Below the pieces are notes generated by a model. It made no database searches. It was not told the DNA's origin and saw only the letters and a list, made by a program, of their open reading frames with translations. This document shows positions 54,166 through 62,871 of a stretch of DNA of 64,000 nucleotides, piece after piece. Every line of letters begins with the position of its first letter. Positions within the stretch are counted from its first letter, which is position 1. The DNA comes from Sphingomonas aracearum (GTDB lineage Bacteria; Pseudomonadota; Alphaproteobacteria; Sphingomonadales; Sphingomonadaceae): positions 930,001 to 994,000 of the forward strand of contig NZ_QQNB01000001.1 in NCBI RefSeq assembly GCF_003345355.1. The letters are read 5' to 3'. A program made the translations under genes and the position numbers.

Positions 54166-56961
54166 ATGAACCTGCGCCTGCTCCTCCTTTCGGGAGCGCT
54201 GCTCCTGCCGCCGGCTGTTGTGTCCGCGCAGTCGGCCCAGCCGACCGCGCCGGACCGCTTCTTCAAGCAGCCGATCGGCAGCGACTATTACCTGGCCAAT
54301 TACACCGAATACGAGGCCTACCTGAAGCGGCTGGCGAGCGAGTCCGACCGGATCAGGCTGGTGGACATCGGCAAGTCGGCGGAAGGGCGCACGCAGTGGA
54401 TGGCGGTGGTCTCCTCGCCCGCCAACCTCCAGCGGATGGAGGAATATCGCGGAATGGCCGAGAAGCTGGCGCGCGGCCGCGTGCCCGAGACGGAGGCGCG
54501 CCGGCTTGCCCGGGAGGGCAAGGCGGTGGTGTGGATCGATGCGGGCCTCCACGCCACCGAGACGGTGACCTCGCAGGGGCAGATCCAGGTGCTCCACCGG
54601 ATGCTCAGCCAGTCCGACCCCGAGACGCTGCGCCTGCTGGACGACTGCATCATCCTGTTCGCGCACGACAATCCCGACGGGATGGAGATGGTCAGCAACT
54701 GGTACATGCGCCACGAAGACCCGAAAAGGCGGGAATTCTCCACCCTGCCGCGACTGTACCAGAAATATATCGGGCACGATAACAACCGCGACAGCTTCAT
54801 GGCGCAGATGCCGGAAACGGAGAACGTCAACCGGCAGCTGTTCCGCACCTGGTATCCGCAGATCGTCTACAACCAGCACCAGACCGGGCCCGAGGGCATG
54901 GTGGTGTTCGTTCCGCCGTTCCGCGACCCCTTCAACTTCAACTACGATCCGATCGTCATGTCGGAGCTCAACGAAGTGGGCTTCCAGATGCATTCGCGGC
55001 TGATCGAGGAGGGCAAGGCAGGGTCCGGCAGCCGCAGCGCGGCGCGATATTCCACATGGCACAACGGCATGGAACGGTCGGTCGCCTATTTCCACAACAG
55101 CATTGGCCTGCTGACGGAGATCATCGGCGGACCCACCCCGACGCGCATTCCGCTCCTCCCCTCCACGCAGCTGCCGCGCGGCGACGAGCTGATGCCGATC
55201 GCGCCGCGCGAATGGCACTTGCAGGACTCGCTCGATTACCAGTGGACGCTCGACCGCGCGGTGATCGACTATGCCTCGCGCAACCGCGAGCGACTGCTGT
55301 TCAACATCTGGCGGATGGGCGCCAACAGCATCGCCAGGGGCAGCACGGACAGCTGGACGATGACCCCCGCCAAGGTGGAGCGGATGGAGAATGCCGCGCC
55401 GCTGCGTGCCGGCGGGGCGGACGAATACAATCGTCCCGCAACCGGCCCCAAGCGCATCGACCCGGCGCTGTACAAGACGCTGGCGCAGGTGCCGGCCGAG
55501 CGCGACCCGCGCGCCTATGTGATCCCCGCGACCCAGCGCGACATGCCCACCGCGATCACCTTTCTCAACGCGCTCATCAAGAACGGCGTGGAGGTGGAGC
55601 GTGCCGACCGCCCGTTCAGCGCCGGCGGCAGGAGCTATCCCGCCGGCTCCTATGTGGTGCGCACCGCCCAGGCCTATCGCCCGCACGTGCTCGACATGTT
55701 CGAGCCGCAGAACCACCCGCATGACGCGGAATATCCCGGCGGCCCGCCCAAGGCGCCCTATGACATCACCGGCTACACGCTCGCCTATCAGATGGGCATC
55801 GCCTTCGACCGCGTGCTCGACGGGTTCGACGCCGCGCTGACGCCGGTGCCGGACCTGATGGCGCCGCCGCGCGGCCGGGTGGAGGGCCAGGGCAGCGCAG
55901 GCTGGATCGTCGGACACGAAACCAACAACAGCTTCATCCTGACCAATCGCCTGCTGAAGGCGGGCGTGCCGGTCAGCTGGATCGGCCAGGCGACCAGCGC
56001 CGGCGGCGAGACGCTGCAGCCGGGTGCGCTCTGGATTCCGGCGTCGGCAAAGGCGCAAAGCATTTTGGAGCGCAGCGCAGCGGAGCTCGGCATCACCGCG
56101 CATGCGGCGGCCGCGCCGCCGGCCGGCGAGCGCATCGCGCTGAAGCCGGTGCGGATCGGCCTCGTCGATCGCTGGGGCGGCCTGATCTCGGAAGGGTGGA
56201 CGCGCTGGTTGCTGGAGCGGTTCGAGTTCGATTTCCAGCGTGTCTATCCCAAGCGGCTCGATGCCGGGAACCTGGCCCGCGACTTCGACGTGCTGGTGTT
56301 CACCGACGATGCGCTTCCGCCCAAGGGAGCCTGGGGCAGCGACCGGCCGAGCCGCCAGCCGGAAGCGGCGGACACGCCCGCGGCGCTGCGGCCGATGCTG
56401 GGCGAGGTAAGCGACACGGTGTCCGTCCCTGCGGTGGCGCAGTTCGTGTCCGGCGGCGGCGCGGTAGTGGCGCTGGGCAGTTCCGGGCGCTTCGCCCAAC
56501 TGCTCGGCGCGCCCCTCGCCCCTGCCCTGTCACGGGCGGTGGACGGCGAAGCCAAGCCGCTGGAGCCGCGGAGCTTCTACATCCCCGGCTCGATCCTGCG
56601 CGCGCGCGTGGACAACAGCCAGCCGCTCGGTTTCGGACTGCCGGGGAACGTGGACATGTTCTTCAACCAGTCGCAGACGTTCATGCCAGCTGCCGGCCAG
56701 GGACGGGTGCGCCCGGTTTCCTGGTTCGACGGCCGCGACCTGCTGCGCAGCGGCTGGGCGATCGGGCAGGAGCGCCTTGCCGGCACGACGGCCGTGGCCG
56801 ACGTGGATGTGGGCAAGGGCAAGCTGTTCCTCCTCGGCCCGGAGGTGGCGCAGCGGGCGCAGTCGTACGGCACCTTCAAGTTCCTGTTCAACGCCCTGCT
56901 CTACGGCGGGGCCAGGCGCCAGGAGGCCGTGCCGGCAGCGGCACCGGCCATCGCGCGGTAG
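54166..56961 (+). CDS. Exported M14 family zinc carboxypeptidase
   Basis: The 931-aa protein has a signal peptide (about 1-22, VSAQS). The M14 catalytic domain has the zinc pair in DAGLHATETVTS (HxxE), the third ligand His in YNQHQTGPEG, and the catalytic Glu in LLTEIIGGP. The C-terminal ~550 residues hold a glutamine-amidotransferase-like/beta region typical of the large M14 group seen in Sphingomonads and Bacteroidetes. It should trim amino acids from peptide C-termini in the periplasm. ATG 54166 has a GGGGAC site. It follows the amidohydrolase after 36 bases. Confidence 0.88.
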   Translation: MNLRLLLLSGALLLPPAVVSAQSAQPTAPDRFFKQPIGSDYYLANYTEYEAYLKRLASESDRIRLVDIGKSAEGRTQWMAVVSSPANLQRMEEYRGMAEKLARGRVPETEARRLAREGKAVVWIDAGLHATETVTSQGQIQVLHRMLSQSDPETLRLLDDCIILFAHDNPDGMEMVSNWYMRHEDPKRREFSTLPRLYQKYIGHDNNRDSFMAQMPETENVNRQLFRTWYPQIVYNQHQTGPEGMVVFVPPFRDPFNFNYDPIVMSELNEVGFQMHSRLIEEGKAGSGSRSAARYSTWHNGMERSVAYFHNSIGLLTEIIGGPTPTRIPLLPSTQLPRGDELMPIAPREWHLQDSLDYQWTLDRAVIDYASRNRERLLFNIWRMGANSIARGSTDSWTMTPAKVERMENAAPLRAGGADEYNRPATGPKRIDPALYKTLAQVPAERDPRAYVIPATQRDMPTAITFLNALIKNGVEVERADRPFSAGGRSYPAGSYVVRTAQAYRPHVLDMFEPQNHPHDAEYPGGPPKAPYDITGYTLAYQMGIAFDRVLDGFDAALTPVPDLMAPPRGRVEGQGSAGWIVGHETNNSFILTNRLLKAGVPVSWIGQATSAGGETLQPGALWIPASAKAQSILERSAAELGITAHAAAAPPAGERIALKPVRIGLVDRWGGLISEGWTRWLLERFEFDFQRVYPKRLDAGNLARDFDVLVFTDDALPPKGAWGSDRPSRQPEAADTPAALRPMLGEVSDTVSVPAVAQFVSGGGAVVALGSSGRFAQLLGAPLAPALSRAVDGEAKPLEPRSFYIPGSILRARVDNSQPLGFGLPGNVDMFFNQSQTFMPAAGQGRVRPVSWFDGRDLLRSGWAIGQERLAGTTAVADVDVGKGKLFLLGPEVAQRAQSYGTFKFLFNALLYGGARRQEAVPAAAPAIAR

Positions 56962-57270
56962 CGGCAAGCCGGCAACCGCCGGCCCGTCCCCGAGCGGCTT
57001 CGACGCGCTCAAAGAAGCGCTGCGGCGCTGCCTCCACCCCTCGGCCTGCTCGACAGGTTCGAGCCTGAAGGCGTGCGCACGCCAGCCGCCAGAAACCTAC
57101 GTACGCAAATAGATTTCCCAACAGGCGCGACAAAAAGCCGAAAAGTTTCTTGACTGTGCGGTTTGGTGAAGCATCATAACAAAAGAAAAGCGGCGTGGGG
57201 AGCACGTCCATTTGCAAACCGGGGTGGGATGCAAGGAGATCCGGCTGAACGTACTCAAGGGGGTTTTGGA
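56962..57270. other. 309-bp gap with the TonB receptor promoter
   Basis: GCTCGA/TCGAGC palindrome with a short loop near 57051-57067 may end the M14 transcript. An AT-rich run at 57130-57190 holds AAAAGTTTCTTGACT and, 17 bases after TTGACT (57150-57155), ATCATA (57173-57178), a good candidate promoter. The leader from there to the start codon at 57271 is about 85 bases and holds no ORF. Confidence 0.5.
57150..57178 (+). promoter_or_regulatory. Putative promoter of the TonB receptor gene
   Basis: TTGACT (57150-57155) and ATCATA (57173-57178) are separated by 17 bases in an AT-rich island. The preceding AAAAGTTT block recurs before the amidohydrolase gene (52165-52173). Inference from spacing and composition only. 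Confidence 0.5.
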
Positions 57271-60200
57271 ATGATGCAGCGAGCCTCGCAGCGGCGCCTG
57301 GCGCTTGCCGCCTGTTCACTGATGGCGATGACGGTGGCCGGAACGGCCCATGCGCAAAGCGCCGCCGAGATAACGCCGGTCACGCCGGTCGAGCAGGACG
57401 CGCCGGCCAACGACATCGTCGTGGTCGGATCGCAGATCAAGGGCGCGCGGATCAACGAAGCGCTGCCGGTCACCGTGGTCACCACGGAGGAGATCCGCAG
57501 CACGGCCGCCGTGTCGGGCGACGAGCTGTTCCGCTCCATCCCGCAGTTCGGCGACGTGCGCTTCAACAGCCAGTATATTCCGGGCAGCTCCAATTCGGCG
57601 CGCGGTGACGTGGGCTCGCTCGATCTGCGCAGCCTGGGCGTCGGCAACACCCTGGTGCTGCTGAATGGCCGCCGCGTCGTCAATCACCCGACCAGCCAGG
57701 CCAACGACCAGCTGGTGCCGGTGCTCAGCTTCAACAGCAACGCGTTGCCGGTGAACGGCCTGGAACGGCTGGAGGTGCTGCGCGACGGCGCCGCCGCGAT
57801 CTACGGCGCCGATGCGGTGGCGGGCGTGGTCAACACCGTGCTCAAGAACAACTACAAGGGCGGCGAGCTGTCGCTGCAATATGGCGGCGGCGAGGGCACC
57901 GGCTATCGCGAATTCAACGCCAACGGCGTGGTCGGCACCGATTTCGCGCAGGGTCGCGGCAACGTCACGCTGTTCGGCAGCTATGATCGCGGCACCGGCC
58001 TGCTTTCCACCGAGCAGGACTTCACCGCCTCCTCGGACAAGACGCCGCTGTTCGCCGACACCTATTTCGCCGGCGCGACCTCGCTCGACGGGCGCTCCGT
58101 CACCAATCAATATGCGAACCTGCGCACGGTGGGCAACGTGGTGGTGCGGCAGAACGGCACGGCCCTCACCAACGCGTCCGGCCAGTTCCATCTCCAGCCG
58201 ACCACCAATGCGGGCTGCAACGCCGCCATCGGCAACGCCGTGTGCATCCAGAGCGGCACGCAGGCGACCTCCGGCGTGGACCGCAACCTGCGCTACGATG
58301 CAGGCGCGGCGGGCACCTCCGTGATCCCGCGGCTGGATCGCGTGAACCTGTTCCTCACCGGCAATTACGAGCTGTCGGAGGACATCACCGCCTATACCGA
58401 GCTGGGCTTCTACAAGGCCAAGACGCGGGCGGTGCAGAGCCCGGCTTCCACCACCACCGCCTCGCCGCTGGTGGTGCCGGCGACTAGCTACTGGAACCCG
58501 TTCGGGCCCGCCACGCTGAACGGCGCCGCCAATCCGAACCGTCTCCCCGGGCTGAGCTCGTCCGCCGCCGGCACCGCGCTCACGGTGCCCAACTACCTGT
58601 TCGCTGACCTTGGCTTGCGGAAAGTGGAGGTGACCAACCAGCAGTTCCGCACCCTGCTGGGCCTGCGCGGAACGCTCGGCAGCTTCGACTGGGATTCCGC
58701 CGCCAGCTATTCCGAAGCCTGGGTGCGGGATGTCAGCGACAATGTCAGCCGCACCAAGCTGTACCAGAGCATGCTGCAGACCAACGCCGCCGCCTACAAC
58801 ATCTTCGGCACGACCCAGAACAGCGCGGCGACTATCGACGGAATCCGGCAGGATCTGGTGCGCTACACCAAGTCCTCGCTGGCGACCTTCGATTTCCGGC
58901 TCTCCAACGCCCACCTGCTCGAGCTGCCGGGCGGTTCGCTGGGTTTTGCCGGCGGCATCGAGGCCCGGCGCGAGACCCAGCTCGACAATCGAGACGCGCG
59001 CATCGACGGCACGATCACCTTCACCGATCCGGTCACCGGCGCGGTGCTCAGCGACTTCGTGGACTCCGCGATCAATCCCGACACGTCCGGCAGCCGCAAC
59101 GTCGCGGGCACCTATGCCGAGTTCGCGGTTCCGGTGATTTCGCCGGACATGCACGTGCCGCTGATCCGCAGCCTCGATTTCCAGATCGCCGGCCGGTACG
59201 AGCATTACAGCGATTTCGGCGACGTCACCGTGCCCAAGGTGGCGGGTGCATGGGATCTGGTGAAGGGCATCCGCCTGCGCGGTTCCTGGGCCAAGTCGTT
59301 CCGCGCGCCCAACCTGGAACAGATCAACGCCACGGTGGTGACCCGCTCCAACAGCCGCACCGATTATGTCTATTGCGAAGCGGACCTGCGCGCCGGGCGC
59401 ATCGCGAGCTTCAACAATTGCGCCCGCGCCCAGACGACGCAGGCGCGCCGGTCCGGCAATCCCGATCTCGACCCGGAAAAGGCGACCACCACGTCGGTCG
59501 GCCTCGTGCTGGAGCCGCCGCTGCCGTCCGAATGGGGGGCGATCACCGTCACCGCCGATTACTGGCGCGTGCGGCAGACGGGGCTTGTCGGCCTGTATGG
59601 CGAGGGCAATGCGCTGATCCTCGACTATCTCCTGCGGCAATCGGGCGGCATCAACCCCAACGTGATCCGCGCCGCCCCGACCGCGGCGGACGTCGACGCC
59701 TTTGCCGGCACCGGGCTCGCGCCCGCCGGCCAGGTTCTCTACGTGCTGGACCAATATGTGAACCTTCAGCCGCAAAAGGTGCGCGGCCTGGACCTCAACC
59801 TCACCTACCGCACGCCCGACACGAGCATCGGCCGGTTCAACCTGGCGGTGAACGCGTCCCACTTCTTCGAGTTCTACCAGGAGCCGTCGCCCGGCATCCA
59901 GGAGCTGCTCGACGCGCGTGCCGCCGGCCAGATCAACAACGGCACGGTGATCTCCAACGGGGGCAGCTTGCTGGAGCAGAACCGCAAGCCGAAATGGCGC
60001 GGCTCCGCCACGCTCACCTGGTCGCTGGGCGACGTGACGGTCAGCGGCTTTGCCCAATATACCGGCAAGGTGTTCGACACGGCGCTGACCTATCCGGACG
60101 GCAGTTATTGGGAAATCACCCCGACGACCACCGCGAACCTGTATGCGCAATACCGCTTCAGCAGCGGCGCGCTGGAGGGCTCGTCGATCCGGCTGGGCGT

Positions 60201-60309
60201 GCGCAACCTGTTCGATACCAAGCCGCCGCTGTCGTCGGACGGCTATCCCGGCGTGCTGTACGCCCCGGTGGCGCGCTATTGGTACGTCAACGTCCGGCAC
60301 AGCTTTTGA
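57271..60309 (+). CDS. TonB-dependent receptor
   Basis: This outer-membrane transporter of 1012 aa has a signal peptide (about 1-29, AHAQ), a TonB box-like DIVVVGSQI, a plug domain (about 45-165, with RSLGVGNTLVLLNGRRVV and LERLEVLRDGAAAIYGADAVAGVVN) and a 22-strand barrel ending in the aromatic NVRHSF. The class matches the large sphingomonad receptors of unspecified ligand. ATG at 57271 has AGGGGG eight bases upstream; the longer frame adds a non-signal N-terminus. Peptidase genes on both sides suggest peptide or peptide-like import. A strong terminator follows. Confidence 0.93.
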   Translation: MMQRASQRRLALAACSLMAMTVAGTAHAQSAAEITPVTPVEQDAPANDIVVVGSQIKGARINEALPVTVVTTEEIRSTAAVSGDELFRSIPQFGDVRFNSQYIPGSSNSARGDVGSLDLRSLGVGNTLVLLNGRRVVNHPTSQANDQLVPVLSFNSNALPVNGLERLEVLRDGAAAIYGADAVAGVVNTVLKNNYKGGELSLQYGGGEGTGYREFNANGVVGTDFAQGRGNVTLFGSYDRGTGLLSTEQDFTASSDKTPLFADTYFAGATSLDGRSVTNQYANLRTVGNVVVRQNGTALTNASGQFHLQPTTNAGCNAAIGNAVCIQSGTQATSGVDRNLRYDAGAAGTSVIPRLDRVNLFLTGNYELSEDITAYTELGFYKAKTRAVQSPASTTTASPLVVPATSYWNPFGPATLNGAANPNRLPGLSSSAAGTALTVPNYLFADLGLRKVEVTNQQFRTLLGLRGTLGSFDWDSAASYSEAWVRDVSDNVSRTKLYQSMLQTNAAAYNIFGTTQNSAATIDGIRQDLVRYTKSSLATFDFRLSNAHLLELPGGSLGFAGGIEARRETQLDNRDARIDGTITFTDPVTGAVLSDFVDSAINPDTSGSRNVAGTYAEFAVPVISPDMHVPLIRSLDFQIAGRYEHYSDFGDVTVPKVAGAWDLVKGIRLRGSWAKSFRAPNLEQINATVVTRSNSRTDYVYCEADLRAGRIASFNNCARAQTTQARRSGNPDLDPEKATTTSVGLVLEPPLPSEWGAITVTADYWRVRQTGLVGLYGEGNALILDYLLRQSGGINPNVIRAAPTAADVDAFAGTGLAPAGQVLYVLDQYVNLQPQKVRGLDLNLTYRTPDTSIGRFNLAVNASHFFEFYQEPSPGIQELLDARAAGQINNGTVISNGGSLLEQNRKPKWRGSATLTWSLGDVTVSGFAQYTGKVFDTALTYPDGSYWEITPTTTANLYAQYRFSSGALEGSSIRLGVRNLFDTKPPLSSDGYPGVLYAPVARYWYVNVRHSF

Positions 60310-60316
60310 TGCCGCG

Positions 60317-60343
60317 GGCGGCGCGCCGGACAGGCGCGCCGCC
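60317..60343 (+). terminator. Strong hairpin after the TonB receptor gene
   Basis: GGCGGCGCGCC (60317-60327) and GGCGCGCCGCC (60333-60343) form a perfect 11-bp stem with a five-base loop, followed by GCTTCTTCC. It starts eight bases after the stop codon. Good intrinsic terminator, though the T-tract is interrupted; the following gene may be expressed by readthrough. Confidence 0.65.
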
Positions 60344-60370
60344 GCTTCTTCCTCCAGCCCAGGTTTCCCG

Positions 60371-62839
60371 ATGCTCCTCTCCTCGCGCCGCCGCCTGACC
60401 GTTGCGCTCTGTGCCTCCGCCTGCCTTGCCCTCGCGCTCCCGGTTTCCGCGCAGGCGCAGGCGCCGCTGCTGGCGGTATCGGCCGGTGAAAAGGGCGCGG
60501 TGCGCGTCACGCTGCCGCGCGAGGGAGAAGGCGGCGTTCTGGCGCGCTTCCTCTACACGCCTTCGATCGCCGGAGGGCTGGGCGCCTCGGAGCTCGGCCT
60601 GGATCGCGCGCGGCTCGGCGAAACGCAGGTGCTCGCCTTTCGCCGCATCGGCAACCGGGTGATCGCCGAGTTCGAGAACAACCGCTTCGTCGCGCTGAAG
60701 GGCGATGCCGACGAGCGCGGCGCGGTGGCACGGTCCTTTTCCGGCTCGCCGGTCTGGTCCGGCGACATCGTCAGCGAGGACGCGAGCGGCATCGTCATCG
60801 ACCTGCGCGACTTCCTGTTGCGCGACGCCATGAACATCGCCGGACGGCTCAAAGATGCACGCGCCGGCACCTACCGCCTTTCGCCCATGCTCAGCTATCT
60901 CGATCCGGCACAGACACAGGCCTTCCCCGACAATGTCGAGTTCGAGGCGGCCCTGTCCTTCACCAGCGACGAGCCGGCGCGGACGGTCGAGCGCATCGTG
61001 CCGGACGCGCGCACCCTCGCGCTACGTCTCCATCACAGCCTGATCCGGATGCCGGATGCAGGTTTCCGCCCGCGAGCGCACGATCCGCGCACCGGCACCT
61101 CGGTGCAGGTCATCCGCAACAATTACGCCGCATCGCTCGACCAGCCGATCGTCTCCCGCCTGGTTCGCCGTTTCCGCCTGGAGAAGGTCGACCCGGATGC
61201 CGCGCGGTCGCGCGTTCGCAAGCCGATCATCTTCTACGTCGATCGAGCCGCGCCCGAACTTATCCGCACGGCGCTGCTGGAAGGCGCGCGCTGGTGGGCC
61301 GACGCGTTCGATGCCGCCGGGTACATCGATGCCTTTCGCGTGGAGCTGCTGCCCGAGGGCGTGAACCCGATGGACGCGCGATACAACGTGATCGCGTGGA
61401 TCCATCGCGATACCCGCGGGTGGTCGACCGGCAGCACGGTCGTCGATCCGCGCACGGGCGAGATCGTGCGCGGCGTCGTGCAGCTCGGATCGCTGCGCGC
61501 GTGGCAGGACAAGCTGATCTTCGAGGGGCTGGTGGGTGCCGGCCGCGAGGGCACCGGCGGTGCCGACGACCCGATCACCCTCGTGCGCGCGCGCCTGCGC
61601 CAGCTGGCGGTGCACGAGGTCGGCCATGCGCTGGGCCTGTCGCACAATTTCGCCGGCAGCACCTTTGCCGATCGCGCCTCGGTGATGGACTATCCGCCCC
61701 CACGCATCGCCATCCGCGGCGGCCAGCTCGATTTCTCCGACGCCTACAAGGTCGGCATCGGCGACTGGGACCGGTTCGCGATCAACTGGCTATATCGCGA
61801 GTTCCCGCGCAGCGCCGACGAGGCCAGCTCGCTGGACGCGCTCGCGCGCGCGGCGCAGGCGAAGGGCTATCGCTTCGTCGCCGATGGAGACACGCGCGGC
61901 GACGGCGACGCCAATCCTTGGGGCAATATGTGGGACGATGGCGAGGACGCGGCGGCCGCGCTCGACCACGCGCTGGCGGTGCGCCGCATCGCCTTGTCCC
62001 GCTTCGGCCTGGCGAACCTGCCGGCCGGAGCGCCGGCGGCGGACCTGCGCCGGATGATCGTCCCCCTTTATCTGTTCCATCGCTACCAGGTGACGGCCGC
62101 CGCCAAGCTGATCGGCGGCGTGGATTATCGCTACGCCGTCGCCGGCGACGGGCAGGAGCGCGCGACGGCCGTTCCCCCCGCGCAGCAGCGCGCCGCGTTG
62201 CGGTCGTTACTCGTCACGCTGTCCCCGGCAGCGCTGGACCTGCCCGACAGCGTCCTGCCGCTCCTTTCCTCCGTCCAGTCCGGCACCGCCGATCGCCAGA
62301 CGGAGATCGAGGTGCTGCCCGGCCGCACCGCCGCCCTGTTCGACTGGCAGCGCGCCGCAGAGGTCGCCGCGGACATCGGCCTCGCCGCGCTGCTCGCGCC
62401 CGAGCGGCTCAACCGGCTGGTGCTGCAGGCGGCAAGCGACCCGGCGCAGCCGTCCGTCACCGAACTGCTCGATGCGATCGGCAATGCCGTGTTTGTCCCG
62501 CAGGCGGGCGGCAGGCGGGCGGAGATCGCCCGGCAGGTCCGCGCCCGCTATGTGCTGCGCCTGCTCGCTTTGGGCGCCGAGAAGGATCTCTCGCCAACCG
62601 CGCTCGCGCTGGTGGCGGATGCCACGCGCCGGTTGCAGGCGCGGCTTGCCTCCTGCCCGGGCACCGGCACGGAACAGGCGCATTGCCGCTACCTGGCGGA
62701 CATGCTGGCGGCCACCGGCGACGCCCGCGCGGCCCTGGTCGAGCCGCTTGCGCCGCCGCCACCCGTTCCGCCCGGCGCGCCGATCGGCAGCGACGCGGAC
62801 GACTGGTTCGCCGACATCCTGCCCGACCGAGCGCAGTGA
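60371..62839 (+). CDS. Exported zinc metalloprotease (HEVGHALGLSHN type)
   Basis: The 822-aa protein has a signal peptide (about 1-29, AQAQ) and an extended N-terminal beta region (about 30-250). The metzincin-like zinc motif HEVGHALGLSHNF is at about 416-428 with a Met-turn-like VMDYPPPR downstream. The layout (DUF5117/DUF4953-type family) fits secreted metalloproteases of unknown specificity. ATG at 60371 was chosen for the leader; the track's upstream start reads through the receptor's end. It is 61 bases after the TonB receptor gene. Confidence 0.88.
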   Translation: MLLSSRRRLTVALCASACLALALPVSAQAQAPLLAVSAGEKGAVRVTLPREGEGGVLARFLYTPSIAGGLGASELGLDRARLGETQVLAFRRIGNRVIAEFENNRFVALKGDADERGAVARSFSGSPVWSGDIVSEDASGIVIDLRDFLLRDAMNIAGRLKDARAGTYRLSPMLSYLDPAQTQAFPDNVEFEAALSFTSDEPARTVERIVPDARTLALRLHHSLIRMPDAGFRPRAHDPRTGTSVQVIRNNYAASLDQPIVSRLVRRFRLEKVDPDAARSRVRKPIIFYVDRAAPELIRTALLEGARWWADAFDAAGYIDAFRVELLPEGVNPMDARYNVIAWIHRDTRGWSTGSTVVDPRTGEIVRGVVQLGSLRAWQDKLIFEGLVGAGREGTGGADDPITLVRARLRQLAVHEVGHALGLSHNFAGSTFADRASVMDYPPPRIAIRGGQLDFSDAYKVGIGDWDRFAINWLYREFPRSADEASSLDALARAAQAKGYRFVADGDTRGDGDANPWGNMWDDGEDAAAALDHALAVRRIALSRFGLANLPAGAPAADLRRMIVPLYLFHRYQVTAAAKLIGGVDYRYAVAGDGQERATAVPPAQQRAALRSLLVTLSPAALDLPDSVLPLLSSVQSGTADRQTEIEVLPGRTAALFDWQRAAEVAADIGLAALLAPERLNRLVLQAASDPAQPSVTELLDAIGNAVFVPQAGGRRAEIARQVRARYVLRLLALGAEKDLSPTALALVADATRRLQARLASCPGTGTEQAHCRYLADMLAATGDARAALVEPLAPPPPVPPGAPIGSDADDWFADILPDRAQ

Positions 62840-62871
62840 CCTCCTCACCGGACAAGCAGCAAAGGACCTCC

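Noticed and set aside
53764..56499. 911-codon antisense frame over the amidohydrolase and M14 genes
   Set aside because: Composition-driven shadow with no domain; it crosses two convincing sense genes.
57316..60510. 1064-codon antisense frame over the TonB receptor gene
   Set aside because: Composition is Arg/Ala/His-rich with no recognisable domain, and the sense strand has a complete receptor with plug and barrel.
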